Below are positions 44,930-56,349 of a DNA stretch of 64,000 nt, in pieces; within the stretch, counting starts at the first letter, position 1, and every line of letters begins with the position of its first letter. Both the position numbers and the translations under genes were made by a program. The notes beneath the pieces are model-generated. The model saw only the letters and a program-made list of their open reading frames with translations, was not told where the DNA came from and did not search any database. This stretch comes from Agapanthus africanus (Eukaryota; Streptophyta; Magnoliopsida; Asparagales; Amaryllidaceae), in NCBI GenBank assembly GCA_030015575.1, contig JASDDO010000001.1, positions 327,021,595 through 327,085,594 on the forward strand, written 5' to 3'.

Positions 44930-45125
44930 CCTTGACGTAGGCCAACAAGTCATACGACGCAAGTCAAGTTCTACCCGTCGTTGTCCTGGTCAATTTAAGT
45001 ACATCGTACAAGCCCTTGATGTAGGCCAACAAGGTGTACGTCTGTATTAAACTAATGCATCTATCTATGCAACAAACAGACACACACACTGCTACCATAC
45101 ACTATGCCTTGACGTAGGCTAACAA
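44930..45125 (-). other. Triplet of leader hairpins in element D
   Basis: Plus-strand CCTTGACGTAGGCCAACAA-type motifs at 44930-44948, 45014-45032 and 45107-45125 (84 and 93 nt apart). The second has one T-for-C change and the third another. Stem TTGGC/GTCAA with a G-U pair; the loop is specific to D. Confidence 0.8.
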
Positions 45126-46213
45126 GCATAGCTTGAATACGATGTGCTGTCAATCTGAAACGACGGAGGGTTACGGCTGGTTTTTAGCAAAAAACCGTTA
45201 ACGTAATGAACTTGATATGATCGAAGGAACAAAGATAGCTTTTATTTAAAAGGAGTGGTTTAAGCTCCGCATTTAAAATTTGCTTTTTCAAGAAAACCGA
45301 GTGGTTTTAGAAATTGTTCCAACGATTCAGTTTAGGTTTTATTTTCTTTGCATTAATAATAATGTGTCCCATCATTTAACCTATCATTACAGATAACAAC
45401 GAAAATACAACGTCCTCTTATGCCATCCGCATTCGCCACGGGGTCCCGTCATCACCCGTTAGGTTACTTAACTAACGATAGAGTAGGGGCTGGGCTAGCA
45501 CGGGTGTAAAACATAAGTGACGTCTAAATAGCTATCATATATAGATATTGTACATTCGTCAGACGCAATAATAGGCATTCCAGATCACAGATAAACAATA
45601 TTGGATTTGCAAGCAATCCACATATCTTTTGAGCCTGCAATGAAAGACGGATTACACAGTTGTGATGAATAGCCATTACCCCACCCCAGACCCCTACGGG
45701 TACGGCAAACTACCCGTCAAGTACCAGAAGTGAAGCGGTCTGCCTCAACACTTCAAAATACCCGGTATTTTGTGCACCCCACCTTGGGTCTATCCTAGGA
45801 GCAAAAACAGTAAAAAAAATAATACAACGGTTGCTACAATCGCAACCTGGATGTGCCCCGCAAAATAATATTGCAACTTATTACAATTGCATCGAATGAA
45901 TTAATACAATAACCCATCACAAAACCCGGCTAATCACTACAACAGTCCAATACAGTTTATATACACAAACAGTTATATATAACATCACAGATATGTGCAA
46001 CCCCCTGCCAACCGACATACTAGCAGTTAGGGGATGTTCACGAACACATAAAACATTTCACAGATATAATCAAACATGCAAACACCGTATAAGTTCGATC
46101 GATTAAACACTTTTAATTTTGCTCCAATACTTCTCTGCAAATCTGAAACCTGAGCAAACATTAAAAAATACCAGAAAATCCCAAATATCACAAAGAAGGC
46201 ACAGAAGAAAACT

Positions 46214-46307
46214 GGGCTGAATCGGCCCCAACTCGGCGGCGGAACCACGGCGGATAGGTGGGATCGGCCGCGGTTCCGCGGCGCCTTGGCCGATTCAGGA
46301 GCCCATT
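46214..46307 (-). other. Extended GC-rich dyad in the leader of element D
   Basis: Inner arms contain GGAACC (left) and GGTTCC (right) within CGG repeats. Outer segments GGGCT-GAATCGGCC and GGCCGATTC-AGGAGCCC pair over 14 bp with a 3-nt bulge. Allowing for the G insertion, it is about 200 nt from D's primer site. Confidence 0.8.
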
Positions 46308-46738
46308 TTTCTTGGGTGTTCTTATATTTTCATGTGGGTTGATTAGTAGAAAATATTGCATATTTTAGCCGGCAATTTCCTTATCATTTGCATCCATGTA
46401 GAAGTGTTCGGCATTCATATTTTTACATATTAGCAAAACTGTCGCAAAATATCAGATTGCATGTATTAGACTCTAAAACCGACACTATAAAGGAAATTGA
46501 CCGCATTTCATGGCATCGCATCATCCCTATATTGCGCAACACTTGTTTTGAGATCTGTGCAGGAAAATCCAGAAGAAAGGCCAAAATGTACAGGGTACCG
46601 ATCAAACATTACGCCAACTCAATGATTTCAATTCTGGTATCAATCCAAAGGGACAAATACAAATCAACACATCAGATGAAGCTCAATATATTAGCACAAG
46701 ACCACTGTAAAAAGCCCAAGGCCCAAGCCCCACAAAGT

Positions 46739-46784
46739 GCCGCGGATCCGCGGCAGGAGCCTGCTTGCGTCGCGGATCCGCGGT
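46739..46784 (+). other. GC-rich dyad in the G 5' LTR
   Basis: Two CGCGGATCCGCGG cores, 19 nt apart, within longer partly complementary arms. The 3' LTR copy is at 56749-56794, where one core has changed (CGCGAATCCGCGG). Confidence 0.85.
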
Positions 46785-47033
46785 GGGTCCAAGGAGTTAC
46801 CTCCTCAAATTCAGTGCATTATCTCTCTCTCTCAGGGTCAACACTACATCAAGACATGACAAATTCCAGAATGTTCCAGAAGCTTCCGCCAGATCAGCAA
46901 ACTAGGATATTCTAAGCTTAATTAATCCTAGCTTAAAACCTAAGCTAGCTCCTAACAAACTCTTTCTAGAAACTCCTCAACAAACTTTTGGAGGGAATTG
47001 TAATTTCAAATCTAGACCTAGGGTTTGGGAGAT

Positions 47034-47042
47034 CTATAAATA
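47034..47042 (+). promoter_or_regulatory. TATA box of the G 5' LTR
   Basis: CTATAAATA in a GC-richer context; transcription would be expected to begin about 30 bp downstream, near 47070. The related LTR of J has the same motif (63050-63058), and the 3' LTR copy is at 57042-57050. Confidence 0.65.
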
Positions 47043-48252
47043 AGACCCTAGGCTCACTTGTAAAAGGATCCCCAATTTTTAGGATTCAATCTTGGAAAAA
47101 TCAATCCATTAGTTAATCTTTAGTCATTCACTCTCTTCATCTTCTTCCACAAGTCTAGTGAGAGGACTTGTGTGAAACCCTAACCCTAATTCCAATCAAA
47201 AGCCAAGATCCCGAGTATCCATCAAGCAAGAAGCCTTGCAACCTTTTATGAGCCGAGCCGATCTTCAATGGAGCAAGTGGTCCAAGCTGATCCACGACTC
47301 ACAGAGCCGAGCGACGCCAATTCAACAATTTAGTTCTTCCTCTTGTAGTTCTTGAGCGACTGTAATCAAATTGTTGATATAAATAAAAGGTGATATTCTT
47401 TTATCTTGTTTTCTTTAAATTCTCGCATCATGATATCTTTTCAATTCTTGAATGCTTTCTGTGTGATGATGTTTGAGTAATACTCCGCTCGTCGAGGAGT
47501 CGAGATGATCAATAGAATGATAATGTAATATATCTTAAATCGATTCTTGAATCCTACGAGTTTTGTAAACCCTAGAAAGTTTAAGAATCGACGACCCAAT
47601 TCGTTGCGATGCTTTCTTGATTGATATCGCTCGAGATTGGGGAGTTACGATCATTTCTTGAAATTGCTAGAGGCTAGAATGTGAATGATATCTACGAAAG
47701 AACAAGGGTTAAACGATGAAACCCTAGTTTCATCAAGAAAGCCCTAACTCTCGTCGATCATCATCGATCTAGTATCAATCCTTCGAAGGACAAGAACACG
47801 AAATCTTGAGATTACATTACGTCTATAGATCCGATCGATTCCTACGAGCATCATTTAGATTCTTGACATTTCGTTGGAAATATCATCGAAACACCGATTC
47901 TTGATTTGTTTATCAGTTTCTTGATTCTTGATTAAACATCATGACACCTGAATCAATCGATAAATTCTTGAATCATGTTTTCTTTTCCTTTCGATTAACT
48001 TTTCAATTCAAACAAAGTAAATACAGAAACGAATCGCACAATCCCTGTGGACGATCCGCACTCGCTTACGATCTACAACTGACACCGTAGTTGATTGCGG
48101 TCAAATATAATTCTTTGATTGTGAGTTCTTTATACAATTTTCTAAATACCGATACAAGATACTATTATCGATCAAATGAAACCGTTATCGGGAAACAATT
48201 GATTCGATACTTGCTTTTTACAAACACATCCGAGAATTACACTAAATCAAAA

Positions 48253-48270
48253 TGGCGCCGTTGCCGGGGA
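48253..48270 (+). other. Primer binding site of Athila element G
   Basis: TGGCGCCGTTGCCGGGGA starts 3 bp after the LTR; it is complementary to the tRNA-Asp 3' end, as in Athila elements. Confidence 0.88.
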
Positions 48271-49360
48271 TCGCGCGCTAATTCGTTTCATATTATAGTT
48301 TGAATTGAAAGAATTATTCCATTGTTATTTTGAGATCAAAATTCGTGCAAACCCTAAACGATTTGTGGTGGTTCATTGCAAGGGAATCTGGAGCTGTTTG
48401 GCAATTGAAGAAAATTTTTGGAAAATACCAGAGAGTTGAGGGAGTCTACAGAAGCTCCCTGGAAACTTTTGGTGGAGTGATCTCATCAAGAGACCGCGGA
48501 TGCGCGGCAAAAAGGCCCATATGCGGCGGAACCGCGGCTTGGTGGAGGGTTCTCTGTGAAAATTTTGCTTCAGGTGACTTCTTACCTTCTCCACTCTCCT
48601 CTTTTTAGCTCCAACTAACAATTTTCTGCAGGATTCTTTGCAAATAATCGCAGCGCCGCAAAAGCAAAATTAAATTTGTGCGTGATTTTGATTTCTTGGT
48701 TGTTTGCATTCTAAATACGGAAATTAAGGGGCACGGCCAAATCCAAATTAGGTGGGGATTTCATTACCCTTCTTAGGCCCCAAAAACCACAAAACTTGCA
48801 TCCGCATTGACCCACATTAACTAAAAGAAATCTAGAGAAGACTCTAAGGACTGTCGCGCTCAATTAGGACAAGAGAAGGCCGTGGGTAATTCATTGCTTA
48901 TCCGCGTTTTCTTGTGGTGCCTAAGGCGAGTGTGTCTAAGGCTAGTGGTTTTTAATTAGGCCCACTACTTACGTAGTGGCGTACCTTCCCACTTACCTGG
49001 CACTTATCCGGCCACAGGGGGACAAAGAGGCAGTGGAGGATTCTATCCTGCGACTTGTCTTTTGGCAGTTAGGAGCGGTCTAGAGCCGGACCTAGGTGAC
49101 CACTAGATTCTAGGGTTTGTGTGTTGCATTTGTTTTGTTGCGTCATTTTTTCAAAAATCCGTCCCTTTTTTAAAGCAAGCACCGCATTCATTCATTACCC
49201 CTAATTATAAGTCAACGCTGCCACTTGTACTAACCCTTTTTAGTGCAAGATAGGCTGGACACGGGATTATAGTGCCCGTTTAGTCCGCGTACCCTTTATC
49301 GACTCCGAAGTCGATATTTCTCCATTTACCTTTCCTTTACCCACTACCACACCCACACCG
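48271..49360 (+). other. 5' untranslated leader of Athila element G
   Basis: About 1.1 kb without a convincing gene. It has a GC-rich dyad (48494-48537) about 225-270 nt 3' of the primer-site end, strikingly like those in the unrelated copia leaders. Confidence 0.8.
48494..48537 (+). other. GC-rich dyad in the leader of Athila element G
   Basis: Arms CCGCGGATGCGCGGC and GCGGCGGAACCGCGG pair at about 12 of 15 positions around a 14-nt loop. Confidence 0.75.
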
Positions 49361-52300
49361 ATGGATCCGAATCCATCAAACTTCTTTAACCCTAATCTGC
49401 CGCCGTCCGTTGGTGCGCAGAATCCACCCCGCATCTCTCTCCAGGAGAGGTGCTACCCTATTCGAGGTCCTCTTTCGACCTGCTTATCCACACCACCAGC
49501 CAACGGGGATAACTTTGAGATTAAGCCCCAGTATATCAATCTTTTACCCAAATTCCACGGACTCGAGACTGAGGACGCTTACGTTTTCATTACCAAATTT
49601 GAAAACGTATGCGCAATGATGGGTACGTCACAACTTTCAGTGGATGCGATGCGTCTACGACTTCTTCCATTTACATTGTGCGATATAGCCGAGAAGTGGC
49701 TATATAACACTACTGCACATTCTATCACGAATTGGGAAGAATTCATCGCTGCATTCCTTAAGAAATTTTACCCAATACAAAAGACAGCTCGAATCCGTAG
49801 CGAACTGAATCAATTAGCCCAGCTCCCTGCTGAACCATTCTCTAAATGCTTTGAACGTTTCAAGGATCTTTTGGTTCAGTGTCCTCATCACGGCATCCCG
49901 AGATGGGAATTATGCCGAATCATTTATGAGGGCATTAACCCAAATACTAAACAGAGCCTTGAAAACATGTGTCAAGGTACTTTTATGACTAAGGATGATA
50001 GGGAAGCTTGGAAGTATTTAGAAGAGTTCGCTGAAAAATCACTACAGTGGGAGAGTGGAACCCAACCATTGAATAGGGGTGGCGTACACCAAATAGATGT
50101 GTCCATAGGTGTTCGAGCTGAGATGGCAGCAATGCAAAAGAAGCTCGACGCTATGGAACACAAATTTGCAGCAGCCTCCCTAAACCCAGTGTCGCTCCCC
50201 AAAACTGTTTGTGGGTGCTGTTCTGATCCGTCTCATTTAACGGAAGAATGTCCATTAAACTCTGCGTTTCAAGGTCACGAGCATTCTAATGCCGCATTTC
50301 AAAGACCTCGAAACGATCCATATTCTTCCACGTACAATCAGGGTTGGAGGAATCACCCGAATTTCGCTTGGAACCAAAACCAATCTCAAAACACGGTTCC
50401 AAACACGAATCAATTTCAAAGGGCTCTTCCTCCTCCACAACAGCAACCCCTTCAACTCACTCAGCACCCCTATCAGTCACAAAATTTCCAAAATCAGGTC
50501 AACACTCCTACACAGTCTAATCCTATGACCTGTTCTGACGAATTCTCTCAATTCACTCAAACCATGAAATCACTTTTGTCAAATTTCATAGAGGTTTCGG
50601 CTGAGGTTAGATCTTCCGTCGGTGAGATAAAGAAAAACTCAGCGTCACAAGCTGAGAGTATCAGAACGATGGAAGCTGAAATCGCACGACTTAAAGCCGA
50701 AATGAGTACGAGAGAAAAAGGGAAACTTCCCTCTCAACCCCTACAGAATCCTGGGCATTACAATGTAAATGCCGTCACAACGTTGAGATTGGGAAGAGTG
50801 CTGAACAATCATGTCGGGGAAGGTATTGATGATACTGAAAATCATATCAACACCCCGGCTGAGACCTTTCCACATACACACACTTCTCCTTCTGATCCTT
50901 CTTCTTCTTCTACCACACCACTTTCTCGCGAGCCTATTCTCCATTTCCCATTAGGCTCGACACCTCAGTATAGCCCTTCTAGTTCTCCACAGACAGTCCC
51001 CACACCTCTTTTGGGACCTCGTCTACCCCCTCTTCCTTCTCCTGTGATGGACCCTGCGCTTATTGCGAAAGCTCCTTATCCGAACCGGTTAAGGGCTAAT
51101 AGAACGAGTCCTCATATGGAGAAAATTTTGGAAATGTTCAAACAGGTTAACATCAATATCCCTCTCCTAGATGCGATTCAACAAGTCCCCGCTTATGCGA
51201 AAATTCTTAAGGACTTGTGCACTAGGAAGAGGAAGACTCAAGTGCCGAAGAAGGTCTTCATGTCTAATAATATTAGCACTGCTTTTATACCCCAGCTACC
51301 AAAGAAACGAAAGGACCCAGGATGTCCTACAATATCGATTTCGATTGGGGGTAAAAACATAAATCGTGCTCTTTTAGACCTTGGCGCAAGTGTTAACCTG
51401 CTCTCTTATTCTGTCTATGAGCAATTAGGGATTGGAGAGCTGAAACCTGCTCACTGCACTCTCCAGATGGCAGACCGATCTATCACCAAACCAAGGGGTG
51501 AATTAGAGGATGTGTTGACAAAGGTCGGGGAATTTGTTTTCCCTGTAGACTTCATTGTGCTCAACACACATCCTGTAGCAAACCCCCGGGGCCAAATTCC
51601 GGTGATTCTGGGTCGTCCTTTCCTTGCCACTTCCAACGCTGTTATAAACTGTAGAAATGGTTCAATGAACTTATCATTTGGAAATATGACCATGGAACTA
51701 AACATCTACAAAGTTGGAAGTCAGCCATCAGAACCCTCTGCTCATATTTTAGATGTATGCTCTGTCCATGAGATCGCTCCCGATAGTTGTGGAGCCAAGG
51801 AACTTTGCTTTACTGATCTCGATGACATTACCACATCTCTGTTTGATTTCACACATGATCTTAGTGAGGACACTTTACCTACACTTGATTCCTGCACTCC
51901 TGACTGTTCTCCACCCGAGTCTGTATCTTTCACAGGCTCTGAGCTTCTTTGTAAATCCAAAAATCGCTCAATGATCCCTCCTTCTATCATTTCTCCGCCT
52001 GAGTTAGATCTAAAAAGTTTACCTTCTCACCTGAAATATGCATATCTAGGTGAGAATGAGTCTTTACCGGTTATCATTTCCGCATCTCTTGCATCAGAGC
52101 AAGAGAATGCACTTTTATCGGTATTAAGATCTAACAAAGAGGCGTTTAGTTGGAGTATGGCGGACATCAAAAGGATTAGTCCCTTGATAGTTGAACATCA
52201 TATACATGTGATGGATGATGCCAGACCAACCCGAGAACCACAGAGACGGTTAAATCCCGTCATGAAGGAAGCTGTCATGAAAGAGATCGTCAAATGCTTA

Positions 52301-54895
52301 GATAATGGTATTATATACCCCATCTCCGATAGCCAGTGGGTGAGTCCTATACATGTCGTTCCTAAGAAATCCGGCATCACTGTTATAACCAATGAGGCAA
52401 ATGAGTTGATTCAGACACGCGCCCAAACTGGGTGGCGTGTATGTATTGATTATAGAAAACTCAATGCTGCCACGAGGAAAGACCACTTTCCTCTACCATT
52501 CATTGATCAGATGCTGGAACGCTTAGCGGGACGAGAGTATTATTGTTTTATGGATGGATACTCAGGCTATAATCAGGTCCCCATCGCCAAAAAGGATCAA
52601 GATAAAACCACTTTTACTTGTCCTTTTGGTACATTTGCTTACAGTCGCATGCCCTTTGGGTTATGCAATGCTCCCGCTACCTTTTAGCGGTGTATGATGG
52701 GGATATTCTCTGATATGGTAGAGAATTTTCTGGAGATCTTTATGGACGATTTCTCGATTTTTGGAGACTCTTTTTCTGATTGCCTATCGAATCTTGACGC
52801 TGTTCTTACTCGTTGCAAAGAGAAGAACTTGACTTTGACCTGGGAAAAATGCCATTTCATGGTCCAAAAAGGAATTGTACTTGGACATGTTATTTCACAG
52901 AAAGGCATTGAGGTTGACAGAGCTAAGATAGATGTCATTCAAAACCTCCCTCATCCCAAAAGCGTCAAAGGTATTCGATCTTTCCTTGGCCATGCGGGCT
53001 TTTATAGGAGATTCGTTAAGGACTTTAGCAAAATTGCTAGACCTTTAACTCTTCTCCTGGCCAAGGATACGACCTTCCATTTTGACTCGGACTGCGAGAC
53101 AGCTTTCGACTCACTTAAACACTCACACACTTCAGCCCCCGTTTTATCATCACCAAACTGGGACTACCCCTTTGAGCTGATGTGTGACGCATCTGATTTT
53201 GCAGTAGGTGCAGTCTTAGGACAGCACATCGATAAGATGCCACACGTGATATACTATGCAAGTAAGACCTTGAATGATGCGCAAATCAATTATACAACCA
53301 CAGAAAAAGAACTCTTAGCGGTTGTATTTGCATTAGAAAAATTCAGGCCTTACTTGATTGGCTCACCTATAGTTGTGTACAATGACCATTCCGCTTTAAA
53401 ACATCTTCTGGCAAAGAAAGATGCAAAAGGTCGACTAATACGTTGGATCCTACTGTTACAAGAATTCGATCTTGTTATCAAAGATAAGAAAGGATGTGAA
53501 AACGTAGTAGCTGACCATCTTTCACGCATCTCTTCTTCCCCTGTGACCCTGCCGATCAATGATTCATTCCCTGACGAACAACTCTTGAGCATATCCGCTG
53601 AACCATGGTTCAGGGATATTGTGAACTATCATGCCACAGGACTGATACCCAGCGATTGGTCAAAACAGGACAAATATCGTTTTCTTTCCCAAATAAAACA
53701 CTTTTACTGGGACGAACCCTATTTGTTTAAATATTGTCCTGATCAGATCATTCGCCGGTGTGTCCCGAATGAAGAGTTCAAGAGTGTTCTTTCATTTTGT
53801 CATGATCAGGCCTGTGGGGGTCACTTTGGTCCTAGAAAGACAGCGGAGAAGGTTTTGCAATGTGGATTTTATTGGCCGACCTTATTCAAGGATGCATTTG
53901 AGTATTGCAAAACCTGTACACAATGTCAGTATACGGGTAGAATCTCCCAGAGGAATGAAATGCCTCAGCAACCCATCTTGGTTGTTGAAATATTTGATGT
54001 TTGGGGCATTGATTTTATGGGTCCCTTTCCTAACTCCTTTGGGAATCTGTACATATTGCTGGCGGTTGATTATGTCTCAAAGTGGGTAGAAGTCATTCCA
54101 TGTCGCACTAATGACAAGAAAGTTGTCATTAAGTTCTTAAAAGAAAATATCTTTTCGCGATTTGGACACCCCCGCGCTATTATTAGCGATAATGGGACAC
54201 ATTTCTGCAACAGATCTTTCGAGACTCTGATGCGAAAATACTCAATCAACCACCGACTTTCTACACCCTATCATCCACAAACAAGCGGGCAGGCTGAAAT
54301 CTCAAACAGACAAATCAAACTTATCCTGGAGAAAACTGTTGCTAAAAATAGAAAAGACTGGTCGACCAAACTAACGGATGCTCTTTGGGCATTCAGAACT
54401 GCATATAAGACCGACCTAGGAATGTCTCTATATAGGATAGTGTTTGAAAAAGAATGTCATTTACCCGTCGAGATAGAGCATAAAGCATTGTGGGCTATAA
54501 AAGAAATAAATATTGATCTAAACCTTGCTTGCAACTTTCGGAAGCTGCAAATAAATGAGCTAAGCGAACTCCACAATGAAGCTTATGATAATGCTGTAAT
54601 CACAAAGAATAGGACTAAGATTTTTCACGATAAAAACATTTTGAGGAAAACATTTTCACCTGGTCAACAAGTCCTTCTTTATGATTCACGATTACACCTT
54701 CACGCGGGTAAGCTCCGATCTCGATGGAAGGGACCTTTTGTTGTGCGGTCTGTATACCCGCACGGGGCAGTAGAAGTAGAAAATGTTAAAAACGGCACCT
54801 TTTTCAAAGTGAATAGACATAGACTAAAGCCGTATTTTTCCACTGACCCCACGGAGGAGCTCTTGTTCTTACAAGAGCCAGTTTATTTTGATTAA
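49361..54895 (+). pseudogene. gag-pol: Gag-Pol polyprotein of Athila element G, with one in-frame stop
   Basis: One frame of 1,844 codons broken only by TAG at 52685-52687 (codon 1109). Gag (about 1-300) has the Athila retrotransposon gag domain and a CX2CX4HX4C knuckle from C284. A Pro/Gln/Ser-rich linker follows. Protease has D-L-G-A-S from D673. RT has D1065 ('FMDGYSGYNQ') and FMDD with D1129-D1130. RNase H begins at D1276 ('[12 protein letters not shown]'). Integrase has the H1481 zinc region and D1551, D1610 and E1646 (35 residues between the last two). The stop interrupts RT between 'NAPATF' and 'RCMMGIF', where relatives have Gln; a CAG-to-TAG transition explains it. Products would be Gag-protease-partial RT. 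Without readthrough the element is not autonomous. Confidence 0.93.
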
Positions 54896-56349
54896 AATTC
54901 CTCCGTCTCACCTTCATGTTCAGTATATCACTGCATCATCTTTTGAATAAAGGTGAGTGAAAAGAATAAGTTTGGGGGAAGTTCTTCACTTATATATTTT
55001 GCCCCCACTAATAATTCCTCCCAGACTTACAGTTTTTGTAGGTATAACGATTGGCAACAGTGAGGACACTGTTGAAAACAAGTTTGGGGGAGGTTTGTGC
55101 TTATTTTTGCATCATTTGCATATCATTTGCATAAGCACAAAACATTTCTTTAAAAATCTATAAAAAATTAAAAATTGAAAAATTTTGCAAAACCCATAAA
55201 AATTTAAAAATTTCCAAGTATAAAAATAATTTTAATATTTACACTTTTTTGTACATAAATAAGATAATGAAAGTTTAGATAGTGAAAAATTACATCCATG
55301 AGATTAGAAAAATTTAAGAAAACTAAGAAAATTAGAAGTTTTCTTATACGAACTAGTAATAAGTAGTTATGAGCCGTTGTCCCAAGGGTTAGTAAGATGA
55401 AGGAAGTCACTAATCTGAGGATAAAAATAAGTCTGAAAAATAGTTTCTATTGTGGAAGCCAAACATTTTGAACGTTGATACCCTGCTATTCGCACTTACA
55501 CACGTCTTAAAGCCTGGGATAGTAGAGGATACCTTGAAATGCTCTTGTCTTAAAGCCGATGTATGAAGGAAATAATAAAAAAAAAGTGAATAAAGGAAAT
55601 ATAAAGTGGTGAGAAAAATGGACACTGGTTTTGTTATCACCAAGGGCAATAAAAAATGTATAGCGAGGGTGCTTCTTCACCTAGTGCCCTAAGGCCAACT
55701 GGTCTGGGAGTCACTGCTATGCCTGAAGTGGTGCAAGACGAGGAAAATACACCAAGTAAGCAAGCACAGGAGTAATCGGTCGGTTAGTACCTCAAGAAGT
55801 ATTAACGGTCGCATGAAAGTGTGTGAGCAATCTCATCTAAATATTCATTAATTAAAAAGTACTGAGGCTGATGGGTAAGAGTATGATAGCTTGAATTGAA
55901 TTCTCCGGGTGTAGGGATGTCTTTACACACACGCAGGGTGATATGATCGATGTTTGGAAGAAAGATAGGAATGAAGAATAAGACGATGTTGTATTGAGGG
56001 AGGACGTGATTTCTGACATCTTTTCATGACCATTAAGATAGGGCCCATGACAACCGAAAAGCTAGCATAGTTGGAAACCCTAATTTTCAAAGCTTTTCTT
56101 CTACGATTCTTTTCTTTAAATGTAATATTCATATTATTGGATTTTGTGGGTGCAATCCGCTGAAAACCCTCAGGAGACAACACTCCTCCTACTAGGGACA
56201 CCTAGAGGTTTAAAGGCTTGTTGCACGTGCTCAGTGCAATCGGGTTGCCTACGAAAGTGTGCTAGTTAGTTTTTCTCTTTCTTTATTTTCTCCATCTCTT
56301 TTTAATAAAACATTCGCTCGAGACGATCGAAATTAAGTTTGGGAGAATT
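54896..56349 (+). other. 3' untranslated region of Athila element G
   Basis: 1.45 kb with no frame above about 92 codons, so no envelope-like gene. AAGTTTGGGGG-type tracts occur near 54968 and 55080 and again at the polypurine tract (56335-56349). A segment near 56210-56290 is shared with element J (62314-62380). Confidence 0.8.
56335..56349 (+). other. Polypurine tract of Athila element G
   Basis: AAGTTTGGGAGAATT immediately before the 3' LTR; J has the equivalent at 62405-62419. Confidence 0.8.

Larger units (their letters stand above)
44431..46339 (-). other. Leader of copia element D, gag-proximal part
   Basis: Minus-strand leader: hairpin triplet 44930-45125, GCATTA/TAATGT hairpin near 45355, CGTTAG hairpin near 45460, the conserved segment 45690-45870, and the GC-rich dyad 46214-46307. 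It ends at TGGGT (46335-46339), the target of Athila element G, and resumes at 58263. Confidence 0.87.
46340..48249 (+). repeat. 5' LTR of Athila element G
   Basis: TGATTAGTAG...CTAAATCA. It contains a GC-rich dyad (46739-46784), a TATA box (47034-47042) and an AATAAA signal (47382-47387). A 175-codon frame (46388-46915) recurs in the 3' LTR as 171 codons with a changed end and has no recognised domain. Confidence 0.93.

Noticed and set aside
46388-46915. 175-codon frame in the G 5' LTR with a 171-codon copy in the 3' LTR
   Set aside because: Duplicated by the LTRs; the ends differ through an indel, there is no recognised domain, and it includes the GC-rich dyad.
54896-56349. Envelope-like gene in Athila element G
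   Set aside because: No frame above about 92 codons, and none with a signal peptide followed by a membrane segment in a plausible arrangement.
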